Assembly (NCBI GenBank): GCA_963970005.1
Contig: CAXAMN010028916.1
Coordinates: 702,760-766,759 of the forward strand
Length of the DNA stretch: 64,000 bases
Source: Durusdinium trenchii
Lineage: Eukaryota; Sar; Dinophyceae; Suessiales; Symbiodiniaceae
Direction of reading: 5' to 3'
The notes below the pieces were generated by a model, which was not told the DNA's origin, did not search any database, and saw nothing but the letters and a program-made list of their open reading frames with translations. The position numbers were made by a program, and so were the translations under genes. Shown here one piece after another: positions 29,801 to 40,176 of the stretch (position 1 is the first letter of the stretch; every line of letters starts with the position of its first letter).

Positions 29801-32320
29801 TTCGAAGATTTTTGTGAGTCCTGGGCACCCGTAGGTTGGTTGGAGATGGTGCACGGAGAATTGCATTTCTATTTTCGAATTGTAACCTTTGCCGTCCATG
29901 CTTCAACTGAAGCCTCAATCTTCTTGCACCTGTCAGACCTCAAGAGAAGCCAAAGAGCTTTTCATCGTGACGCTTCATGGATCAGTTCAGAATATTTGCA
30001 AGAACTGAGTATTTTTGGTCTGCTTTCTTCTTGTCATGCCCTCGCCTTCGCGCCTTTCACGATCTTCGATCTCTGGATCCAAAACCAGCTCCGCTTCCAG
30101 TGGAGAGTCATTCAAGCAGGTAGCTAGATTGTTGAAGGACCTTACCTTCAAGAGTTTTGGAATGGTCAAGAGGGAAAGTGCTGCAGCATTATGCTCAAAT
30201 AGCTTGCACTTCACTTTGTGAGAGATTCTGTGAATATGCCCGGGCCGCGTGAGGAAGGATAGGGCCTCCGTGGCCTGGGTGCGTATTGGCTTAACTTGCA
30301 AGCATCGAACAAAGGATTGTTTTTCTTTTCTATTTTTTTTCTCTCTCTCTCTCTCTCTTTCGCGGTCGCTCGCTCTTTCTCTCTAGGTCTCTAGGCATGC
30401 CTTGTTCAGAAGTGTAGGGCATGCCTTCCCCTGATTCCTTCGCAGGAAAGTGGCGGCTGATAAACCCGCTCAACATCCGCTTCTCACAGCCGCGGATCGC
30501 TCCGCACTTTCGGGTCCGCAGATGAAATAGTTTGTGGAATTGGATTGCCTTGTTTTTTTTAGAAGGTGTTTTTCTGACTGAGGACGGGCATTTGATAAAG
30601 GACTCTGCTTGCGAGGCTTGGAGATTTGGCTTCAACGCACAAATACATACAGTATATAGGTCGATAGATTCTTTCATTCTGAGGTCTTTGAAGCGCCGCT
30701 GCAGGACTGCCCTGCATTGCACTTTGACATCTGGAATATTTGCCCTCATCAGGATCGAGTTTATGCTGGCGCAGCCTCAGAGGATGCGGCAGATGGAGTC
30801 CCATCATACGATTTGGCCAGGGTCTCAAGTTCTTGCATCGACAGTCTTGACTGTCTTAACTTAAGTCTCTGCCAATGATCGAAGTTGAATCCACTGCTGA
30901 TGAAGCCAGGCGCCTGTTGTTGCATGAGTCGATGAGGTTTTGGTGCCACCTTTCCCTGCAATTCGGGTGATTTCCTGGCTGCCGAAGCTTCGGCGGCCAG
31001 ATGGCGAGGCGATGAGATCTTCCTTTCACGCTGAGAAAAGCGTCTCTACGTTCAGGTTCAGCCAGCTTCTAGGTAGATTCTGGGTTCCGCATGCGACCCC
31101 TTGCAGCTCCACCATGCCATGCATGACACAACTCTTGCCGAGATTCTAATTCAAGCCGCCTGAGGAAGGGAGAACTTACTGATGACGATAGGTGAGGATG
31201 TCGAAGGAAAGGATTTTAGCGGGATTGTGAGGCCGAGCGTGATGCGAACGGGGATCAACTCTTGGGCAAGCGTGCTTGGTTTGCGCCTCAGGTTCTTCCA
31301 AGGCTGAGTGTGTTTGTGTACCTTTTTTTCCGCGATCGAGCAGATGCAAAAGCTTCACAAACAATTTTTTTGCAGCAAACCGGTGTAATGTTCGCATTAC
31401 CCTCCAGATTCCAGCCCATCTCCAATTTGTAACTAACCAGATATTGTTAGCGCGTAGTATGTGCAGTAGTGTGTGCTTTTTGATCTCTTGGTGACTGCTA
31501 CCTCATGCCCATTGTCCTTACTTAGAGTCAGGTTTGCCCTGGACAACCGACGGCTCTACTCACTACAGCACGGCTCTCAAGCTGCTGGTGAGCCGCTTGC
31601 AGGTTTCTTGAGATGGTACACCACATTTTGATGTCATTTGCGAGGTGTGCGGCTGCAAGAAGATGGCCGCGGCGGTGTTGTGAACAGCCCTCAGCACTTG
31701 TTTCAGAAGAAGGAGCTTGTAAGAATAGATGTGCTCATCACAACATACAAGAGCTTACCTGGTAGTTTCAAGACACACGACATATTTCTTTGAAATGCCG
31801 CATGCTTCTTGAGGTTTCACAGAATCTTGCGCTTCTGAGGTTGTAGTACGCTGTATTGAGGACCCAATTCTGGCTGCAAAAAAGAAACACTGCACTGCTA
31901 GACCCTAGGCCAAGCCGCTAGGCTTCTGTGCGACGCGCACGGTCTCCACAGCCAGGAAGTGCCGGGTGGCGAAGGTTTGCGAGAGCTGAGAAAGCTGCTC
32001 GGCGAAAGCGGGGGGCGCAGGCAGCTTCTGGGGCCGCTTCTCAGTCTAGTGACTAGTGTGTGTTTTCTTGTCTGACTTTCTTTCGAAGGCCAATTTCATT
32101 TTGGCATTTCAGTGCCCCCTAGGTTTCGGACCACAACAGAGGGAAGGCGATACAGTCTTGATACAGTGAACACGAACATCCGATTTGTAAGCATGCGGAC
32201 CATGCTTTCCACATGCGAACCATGCGGGCCAGGTCCGTTGAAGTAGGTGCACGGGCTGGCGAGACCCGACCCTTCAATTGGATGCAGGCGAGGGTTGATG
32301 GAAAATGAGGTGTATTCGAC
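26841..32320. other. About 5.5 kb without a supported gene
   Basis: Many short frames on both strands, none with a recognised domain. Some stretches look like intron ends (TTTTTTTGCAG before CAAACCG at about 31366). A (CT)n run lies at 30341-30360. Exons of an unrecognised gene cannot be excluded. Confidence 0.4.
30335..30390. repeat. (CT)n microsatellite
   Basis: TTTTCTCTCTCTCTCTCTCT followed by CTTTCTCTCT-rich sequence. Confidence 0.9.
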
Positions 32321-32324
32321 TAAA

Positions 32325-32505
32325 GCTGCTAGTGACAAGGACGCTACTAGGTTGGAGGCCACTACTACTAGTAACAAGAAGCTACTAGGGGCTCCTAGCC
32401 TTACTACTAGGNNNNNNNNNNGCAAGGACGCTACTAGGGGCTCCTGGCATCGCTACTAGGAGCATTCTTACTAGTAACAAGAAGCTACTAGTGGAAGACT
32501 AGTGA
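32325..32505 (+). repeat. CTACTAGG-rich satellite, uninterrupted copy with assembly gap
   Basis: Units built from GCTACTAGGGGCTCCTGGC, TACTACTAGGAGCAAGGAC and TACTAGTAACAAGAAGCTAC alternate. The same units occur at 39928-39991 plus 55480-55520 (one copy split by the large retrotransposon) and, inverted, at 60805-60960. The stretch 32422-32457 matches the left flank of the retrotransposon at 36 of 36 bases, and 32458-32478 resembles the right flank. Confidence 0.85.
32412..32421. other. Assembly gap (10 N)
   Basis: Ten N's inside the satellite. The true repeat length here is unknown. Confidence 0.98.
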
Positions 32506-32509
32506 CAAT

Positions 32510-33690
32510 GGAGTCAATCGAACCTTTGGAGTCTTCGAGTCCCCTCGAGTCCCCTTTAATCGGTGATCGCATTTTCAGGCTGCCCCTCCTGGTGCCATAA
32601 CGCGCGGTATGGAGGTGGAAGGCCTTTACGCAGAGGTGCCCATGAAATGCAGAAGCTGTGTCTTGTGCCCATGAAGCGGAGAAAACAGAGAGTGCGTCGT
32701 GCTTCGCCAGGACTTGTTTGATGCATGGCAGTGGGCTCCACAGGCTGTGGCGGCTTCTGCACATGCTGGTCAACAGGAGGAGGAAAGTTTTCACTTCATG
32801 TCCACTTGAAATTGAAGAGGAATCGATTTCTGGAGCTAAATCTACTTTGAGGAGCAAGAGAAGCTTATTGGTGTCAGTGAAGGCGAGGCTAAGCTGCAGT
32901 GGGTGTGCATTCCATTAGTTCAAAGGAAAGGTTTGTGCTCCGTCATGTTGGTAATGATCAATGATCCAGTCTAAGAAAGATCTTTCAAGGTTGAATCAGG
33001 TTGAATCCCCAAGATAGGCTTGGAGTGATAGCCTGATAGACAAGCTTTGCAGAAAAGGTCATACCAAGCTTCTTGGGCAAGACTATTTGTCAGATTCATT
33101 TGATAATTCAGCGGGTGGCTCAAGTGGCCTACCCCCCGGTCAATGCAAGCATGACGCTGATGGCGGGACTCTCAGCTGAAATTGGATTCCGGCAAGCAAA
33201 GTGCTAAGCCCCTAAACGACTGAACCTTAGGTTGCTTTGCCCAGCAGCCTCAGGCAGAGAAACTACAGAGATTAGATTAGTTTCATTATATATACATATA
33301 TATATATATATGTATCGTTGATTTGGGGTTTACTCATTTGCACAAAAGATACTGTATTTGTCGCGCGTGTGATGGCAGCCCCGAAAAACGCAAAGCTTTG
33401 CAGGGTCCTGGTGGCAGTGCTGCAGCTTAGTAGCGCAGTCAGGGTGCCTGGTTGGAGCAAGTGTAACCTTTCCCTTATTTTTTTTTATCTCTCCGTGCAG
33501 TCAGAGCCATGGCTTGAAAGTTGACGCCATCTCAAAGTAAAGAAGTCTGAGCACACCTCAATATGGTTAAATAATGTTAAATCAAAAATATACCGGCTGT
33601 CTACAGTTCAGAGCTTGATTCTGTTGAGCAAAGCGCTTGGCTCAGCCTATCTGGCTCGAGTCTGGCTCAGCCTGAGCTTAGAAACCGCCT
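32510..33690. other. About 1.2 kb without a supported gene
   Basis: Contains an (AT)n run at about 33285-33312. It precedes the AlkB-like gene and may hold its promoter; no specific element was recognised. Confidence 0.4.
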
Positions 33691-33693
33691 CCC

Positions 33694-34734
33694 ATGGACA
33701 GTCTCCGTTCCCGCTCCCGGAGAAGCCGCCGGAAGCAAAGGAGGCGCAGTGATAGCCGGCGGCCTGTAGCAACTGCCAGCCGAAGCAGGCGGAGTGAGAT
33801 GCCGCGCTGGAGCCGAAGGGAGGAAGCAGAAGATAGAATCGAGAGAATCGAAAGAACGGACAGGAGCGAGAGAACAGATGATAGGTTCGACAGGGGTGAG
33901 GATCGGCCACGAAGTCGTTGGGAACAGAGGGAGAAGCCGAAGCCTGAAAGCCGTGATGGCTCTTTGCAGCCCTTACCACGCCCTGGGTATGATGAGGACA
34001 AGCGCTTACAGAAACTCAATGATGACCCTCGGTACCATCCGGGAGCTGAGCTTGGCAAAGCCCAGAAAGCTGCCATGGGCATCAAAGGTTTGCATGGGCG
34101 CAACACAGCCTCCTTTGATCCTCGTTCTACCCTCGTGCGGCCCGCTATGCGAATCATTTATGGCAGAAAGGGTCATGAGCTTGGCAGCACGACGAAGCCT
34201 GACGATGTGGTTGTTGTGCCTGAATTGATTTGTGAACTTGGTGACCACAGTGTGGCAAGCCGTGTCATTGCAGAGCTGAAGAAATCAGCGGCAGAGCTGG
34301 ATCCCAAGACCCTCCCATCCATTGGCAGTCTGACGGCACGCATGTGTCAGTACTTTCAAGTAGACCACAAGGATGCACTTGTGAGAGTTCGTTGGCACCA
34401 AGCAGCCAACAGCCCAGCCTTGGAACTTCAGTCTACTGGCTTCAGTCGGAAAGACCGGACGAATAGAAGAGGCTGCATGCTGCACTTGTCTTTGGGAGTT
34501 AGCTGTGAGCTTGCCTTTAAGCGTTTGCGCACTGGTGAAGTGGTGTACTTCCCACAGTGCAATGGCACCTTGACGTTGTTGGGATGTGACATCGATACCA
34601 AATGGTATGCCGGCGAGTCAAAGGTTCCTGAGGGCATGAACGTGTTGATTTCTGTCTGGGGCACCAGTAGCAAAGCAGAGGAAGACCACTTAGCCGAGAC
34701 TGTGTCCATTGCCACAAAGGCCCGGTCTTTTTAA
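33694..34734 (+). CDS. Arg/Ser-rich protein with a degenerate AlkB-like domain (first part of a larger gene)
   Basis: Starts at ATG 33694. Residues 1-90 are Arg/Ser/Glu-rich (SRSRRSRRKQRRRS), like splicing-factor RS regions. From about residue 165 (KPDDVVVVPELI) it aligns with the AlkB-like 2-oxoglutarate/Fe(II) dioxygenase domain encoded just downstream. LSLGVSCELAFKRLRTGEVVYFPQCNG corresponds to ISFGAARELAFRHAKTGELIYVPQKNG (pieces compared). The iron-binding HxD is not found where FHHD should be, the distal His of WQHGINALP is replaced (KWYAGESKVP) and the conserved Arg of GRISIILW is missing, so this copy is probably catalytically dead. A GC-AG intron (34720-34907) after IATK would join it in frame to a CCCH finger, making the stop at 34734 an intron stop. 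The homology is clear; the splice is inferred. Confidence 0.7.
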   Translation: MDSLRSRSRRSRRKQRRRSDSRRPVATASRSRRSEMPRWSRREEAEDRIERIERTDRSERTDDRFDRGEDRPRSRWEQREKPKPESRDGSLQPLPRPGYDEDKRLQKLNDDPRYHPGAELGKAQKAAMGIKGLHGRNTASFDPRSTLVRPAMRIIYGRKGHELGSTTKPDDVVVVPELICELGDHSVASRVIAELKKSAAELDPKTLPSIGSLTARMCQYFQVDHKDALVRVRWHQAANSPALELQSTGFSRKDRTNRRGCMLHLSLGVSCELAFKRLRTGEVVYFPQCNGTLTLLGCDIDTKWYAGESKVPEGMNVLISVWGTSSKAEEDHLAETVSIATKARSF

Positions 34735-34907
34735 GGCACCTTTTGAGACTGAAGGCTTAATTGGTTCAACAGTGGTTACACTTTAAAACCTCAACAATGC
34801 TTGATGATTGTGTAGCTTGTGGTGGAACTTGCATTTCACAGAACACGGGTGCCTCTCTTCTCGCTGGACAAGAGTTTCCTTGTTTCTTTGATGGGTTTTG
34901 GTCGCAG

Positions 34908-36710
34908 GAGGGCCCCTGCAGAGACTTTCGCTTTGGGCGGTGCACCTATGGAGACAACTGCAGATTTTCTCACGAAGCTGGAGACGAGAAAGAAAAGTGC
35001 AACGAGACCATGCAGGTGGTCTCTTGGCCAGCGAGGCCATCAATGCGAGTGATCACGGTACCTTGGTGACCAACTATAGTTCGATGCAGAAGGATAGAAC
35101 AGACGTTGCAGTGTCGAAGGCCTTCCTATCTCTCTTGGTCCAATCTAAAGAGTTTGCCACAGGTACCTGCATCGAAGCGCTATGCTGCTCCTGTGAAGCA
35201 TGATGATGTCGTTATTGTACCAGAGTTCTTCTGTAAAGAAGATGATTGGGACACGTATTATGCTCTCATCAAGGCTGGGCTACTTAAGCATGATATTTTT
35301 CTTCATCATAAGCGAGCTTCAAAGTGTTTTGCCGCAGGAGATGCGCCAGAGTCAAGCCAATGGTGATCGGAAGGCTGGGAACCTGTGCAAGAACAATTTC
35401 ATCTCACATGTTTCAGATTTGCACATTCCTGACTGGACTTGAACAGGGGTCCGGTCCAGCCCAACCAGAAAATCTGCAGTCATGTGCACCCTTCTTGAAA
35501 CCCTCCTTGAAAAGACAGGACACGCATTGACTCAGGCGGAGTGGATCTCTTGGCATGAGGGCGCGCACTTGCTTAGTCAGAATCCTACGGGCTCTACCAC
35601 CTACAATGAGGCACGGTGCAATTGATGTGCTTTTTGTTGGCTTGGGAAGTTCAGAAGATGAACGTCTTCGTCTGATAACCAAAGTCTTTGCCTGAAGGTC
35701 CTTGAGAAAATATGCAGCTCGTCATGATCTTGCAGATGTGTTGTTTCTGGCCTTCCGACCATTCTGCAGATGTTGAGTGTTCGGCAAGCTGTTTAGGTAG
35801 ACATGATCCAACTGACCGATCAGGCGATTACTTTAAAGCTGCGGATCGCAATCGTGGCACACGTTTCAATTGGTACAGGGATGGATCTGACTGGAAGCCT
35901 TTTCATCATGACTCTGCTGCTCAGCCTCCACCAGCGGCCGCGTATCGTTCGATTCTTTTTGACCCAAGAACACAAAGAAGTGAAGCGCTGGAGGACAAAA
36001 CCGTATGTTTGAGAGTTGTCCTGGAGCATCAAACTGACAGAACCATTCAGAAAACATACCACTGCTTGAATGTAAACCAACAGCTTTTGCAATGTTTCTT
36101 TTTTTTGGACCTTGGATTTTCGCGATTTGATTGTATCGGCCGCGCTTTGAGCGAGGCAGCCTTCAATGAACAGAGGGCGGCCAATCAGAACTGCACAATC
36201 GGGATCTCATTCGGTGCTGCGCGTGAGTTGGCTTTCCGTCATGCTAAGACTGGCGAACTGATTTATGTGCCCCAGAAGAACGGCATGTTGTTCTACTTTG
36301 GCAGAGATGCGACGCTTGCAAGGCTTTCTTGGGTCCTTTTTTCTCGGTTGCACTTAATCCTATGGGTAGGCTCGAAAGACCCAGGTTGGTTGCAACGACC
36401 CATCGTTGTGATTCATCCACAGACCTTTGCATTCAGGAACATCACTTGGCAGCATGGAATTAATGCATTGCCAGACGAAGAGCAAGATGGGAAGGGTCGC
36501 ATATCCATCATTCTTTGGTGTTTGTGTCAGCTTTGCGTGGAAGAAGCCGGCTCTCCTGGTATGCTCACGGATGAGTCTCGCGGCAGCTACAGTATGCATG
36601 ACAAAGGCAAGGGCAAAGGCAAGGGTAAGGGCAAAGGTGATGAACTTTGCCGGGACTACCGCCGGGGTGCGTGCAGCTATGGTGAGAGCTGTCGCTTCCT
36701 TCATCGGTGA
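34908..36710 (+). CDS. CCCH finger, intact AlkB-like 2OG-Fe(II) dioxygenase domain, second CCCH finger (multi-exon)
   Basis: Inferred exons: 34908-35057 (CCCH finger CRDFRFGRCTYGDNCRFSH, then RPSMRVI), 35163-35273 (HDDVVIVPEFF), about 35480-35610 (EWISWHEGAHLL), 35698-35716 (a 19-base exon, VLEKIC), 35824-35915 (NWYRDGSDWKPFHHDS), 36156-36310 (GISFGAARELAF, GKTGEL-like core, FGRD) and 36437-36710 (WQHGINALP, GRISIILW, Gly/Lys run, CCCH finger CRDYRRGACSYGESCRFLH). Iron ligands H-x-D and the distal His plus the 2OG-binding Arg are all present, so this domain is likely active; AlkB enzymes remove alkyl groups from nucleic acids, and the CCCH fingers suggest an RNA target. Reading frame is kept across introns with GT-AG, GC-AG and GA-AG ends, a dinoflagellate trait. 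The 35273-35480 junction is unresolved. RPSMRVI matches the pre-AlkB segment of the first domain, so both domains probably form one protein. Confidence 0.7.
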
Positions 36711-39700
36711 AGGGGGAGTGTCGCAAGACTCCTGGGGGGGTGCGAGTTCTTGTACGCAGCGATCAATGTTTAGACTTAGCTCCTGTAGTCGTGCGTGTCA
36801 CATGAAAGCTTTGCAGCAAAAGATCCATGGCACTCTTGACGAGGCTTTGTATGTGCGCGAGGCTTTGTGTGCGCAGCATGACTTGTTGATCCCTGATTTG
36901 CTCAGGTTGAAAGCCAACAGCGCCTTCATTTAGACAGCCGGGGCCGCCTTTCAGTGGGGATCCATAGCCACTAAGAAACTATACTCATGAGGTACTTTCG
37001 AAATGCCACTGACTCCAGTAGAAGTGTTGGTGCATCTCAGGCGGCTTCTGGACATGGCAACTGGAGGTCGGAAGACAGTTGCTTGTGATGAACCGAAGTT
37101 TTGGTCCAATAACTACAAAGGTCAAAGGTCCCATTTGTTTCAGCAGCAGTTGATTGTGAATGTGACAATCTTTAAGAAACTTGTGCAGGTTGTGCAGGTA
37201 GCTTTATATGCAAGCTGTGCCTTCTGAATTGTTTAGAAGGAACATATTGAGCCCTGAAGGCCACTGATTTTTGTGTGAGGACGTCGAATGAGTCGTCTCT
37301 TTCCAGGAGCCATCAGCCGCTCTTTCCTGTGAAATATGAGTTTGATGTGTGGGATGCTGAGAGATGTCTCAAGGATTTATAGCAGATCTTAGCAGATGAG
37401 ATAGATATTAGAATGATATATATATATATATATATTATATCTTGATCATTTAATCATTTTGGTTACCAACTTTCACATGAAAGCACTGTGGATGTGAGGT
37501 CTGACCTGAAAGAAGAGCAGGTGCTGTGAAATAGTTTCAATGAAGTTGAAAGTGGAAATATATAGATTGACCAGTCCAGGATGCCTTATTTTTGCCAGAC
37601 AATCTGTGAAGTTCTGCTTCCAAGCAGGGCTTGACCATGGTTTTCGACAAGACAGTCCAAGCATTGGTGGTGGAAGAAGGCATGTCGCGCTCGGCTCAGC
37701 CTGTAGAAGACAGGATTAGTTTGCGAAAGGAAGCGTTGTTTAGCGTTGTGTCTTTGAAGTAGTGAGAGGTATATAGTTCTTTTTGTAAGGCCAGGCCGGC
37801 CATGCTAGCAACGGGGTAGGTAACAGAGTCAATCAGCGACATTTGCGCCCAGGCCTCAAAGCGGAGTGGCCTGGGGAAAGTTTTCAGATGATATTCAACG
37901 ATCTGGCTGGCCCGGTGCCGAGGTGTAAATAAGCTTATATTAATATCTATATCCATTTGCCGCTTCAAACACTTTTCCACAAAACAGAAGCTTGTTTTGT
38001 TGACTGTGAATGATTTGCTCCGCTTGATTGGTGTGCCTTTAGGTCAGAGCTGCAGGTGCAGACAGCCGATGACCAGAACATGGCAAACGATGTGAAGATG
38101 TATGTCTCGCACCCGGTAATTTTGATTGTATACTCGATTGCTATGCAGACTGAGCTCTTGGACATTTGTCCGCTTTGTCCTCCCTACAACTTGACATTTG
38201 CCTGCACCACTCACAATCTCCGCCCAGGCAGCGGGCTACATCGAAGGTTTGCTGACGTGCGTGAGGATTTCGGAATTCTACTCCAACAGCCAAAAGCTTC
38301 TCGGTACGACTGTGCGTCGAGCTAGAAACTGTCACAGACGCCTTTTGCCTTGTTTGCCTTGATTCCAAACCAGGGCGTTCTTCTTTTTGTTTTTTTAATA
38401 GTGTTTGTTTTGCTTTTTTCTTTCATCAGGCTTCTTCTCCTCAAGGACAAGACAGTCAACGCCTTAGTACACGATTTGGCTCACCTGCAAACGGCATTAG
38501 AAGCGATCGAGTTGCATGGTGGAGAAGGAACCAGAAGACAGATGGGTCAGCTCTAGATGACCTAGCCGCCTAGCCTGGTTATTTGGGCGCTTTAGGCCAA
38601 TGCATTGCCAGCCATCAGAAAGCTTTTTCAGAATCAGCCACCCTGGCCAGCTTGAGCAAGGGACTGTTCAAAAGATTCATCGATGATTTGGCCCAAGTTC
38701 TCATGATGGGCGTTTGCTTCAGATTCTTTGCAAAAGACGGGCGGTTCTCTTGCCCCGTCTTGGCAGTTTTCTTTAGAGTTGGATGTGAACATGAGCCAAA
38801 GACCATCAAACTTTTGCCATGTACCTTGCAGGTTGGCATATGCCCGTTCTATGACGAACATGGAGACCCTTCCTTAGCTTTTATAACCTGACCTTGCATG
38901 GAATTAACATCTGGAGAAGAGAAAACGGAGCCCTCCAGCAATGAATCAGATTCAGGTATCATATTTTTGCGGAAGAACCTGAAGATCCCTACTGGAAGCA
39001 GGTTCGCTACGCGCCAGGGCCCGAGGAAGACGGACTTATGTAAGCAATTGTTGCCAATCTTAACTTCAGCAGCCTTCAGCCTTTTTTGATCCTTTTTGAC
39101 CTTTTTGCCAATTATTCTTCATGCTCTCTGGTGAAGACGTGCTCGAGGTTCTTCCAAATGTGGGGCGTGCTCGACGGTGCCTTGGCCTTGTTAGGTGCTG
39201 GTTCAAAAAAGTTGAAGTGCAGCAGGGTTCCACAAAAAGACACCACGCATGATGTCAGTTATTGGCTGTTTCATAATAGGCCCAAACGGAATGGAACAAG
39301 AAACAGATTGGAGCCCTTTTTACCTTCAGGTTACAACGCAGCATCTTTGCGCTTCGGTGGAGAGATGCTGGAGCTGGACGACATGCTTCTGATAAATGCG
39401 CGGAGCCTTGTGTTTTGGTTTTGAGCGAGCTGCTGAAGCTACAGAAGCTGTGAAGTAGTCGGAGTCACAACAGGGGCAGGCACTTGAAGAGTTTGGGGAA
39501 GCTTCACTCGAGCACTTGAGTAGATGAGAGCTGGACTGAACAAAAACGAAGCACGTGATCTCCCTCATCGGACTCGTTGCTCACCAATTGAGAGGGTCCA
39601 TACGAGTCCTTTCTTTTGTTGGAGCCAACATGCAGGCTGGTGGAGAGCTGTCACAGCTCATGCAGGTCTGGTGCAGTTTGTTTTCTGTACAAGAGAGATG

Positions 39701-39925
39701 GAAAGGCAAGCAGTTTAGGTTCAGGACCCACGTGCCATGCATTGACCCAACGTGCCATGCATGCCTCTCATCAGACGCGTTTTCCTTGTAAACCATCTTC
39801 TTGTGACTCCATCGAAGGCCTATTCACCTGAGCACCGGCAACATCGTGCCGCTCGATCCCAGGCCCCGACTGCCCGCATGGAGGGTTCTCCAAAATGAAC
39901 GGTTTTCCGAAAGAGGGACTTGTGC
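36711..39925. other. About 3.2 kb without a supported gene
   Basis: Holds an (AT)n run (about 37409-37437) and intron-like ends (TTTTTTCTTTCATCAG at about 38416-38431 followed by an open frame to 38556). Frames of 70-112 residues have no recognised domain. Exons of an unknown gene are possible. Confidence 0.4.
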
Positions 39926-39927
39926 AG

Positions 39928-39991
39928 CTAGGGGCTCCTGGCCTTACTACTAGGAGCAAGGACGCTACTAGGGGCTCCTGGCATCGCTACT
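39928..39991 (+). repeat. Left half of a CTACTAGG satellite copy, with target duplication
   Basis: Same units as at 32325-32505. Ends with CTGGCATCGCTACT (39978-39991), repeated at 55480-55493 on the other side of the large retrotransposon. Confidence 0.85.
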
Positions 39992-40176
39992 CACACAACT
40001 TGCGCTCGCTGTCGACACGCTTCCTGCGACCCTACACCATGGTGGTGGGTGTCCGGGAGTGGGGTCAATATCGTCTTGTCGGATAATGACGGTGCAAAAA
40101 AAGGCTATCATGTGAGACGACTAACTACGTGAAACCGAATATCCGCGCTGCTCGTAGAAGTCTCGGTGATAAATTC
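39992..40176 (-). other. Retrotransposon 3' untranslated tail
   Basis: 185 bases between the RT ORF stop and the element's 3' boundary. No poly(A) or short-repeat tail at the end; a CCTTTTTTTGCACC stretch lies inside it. The A-less end is unlike many LINEs. Confidence 0.6.

Noticed and set aside
36598-36640. GGCAAGGGCAAAGGC minisatellite as a stand-alone repeat
   Set aside because: It is the coding sequence of the Lys/Gly linker before the second CCCH finger.
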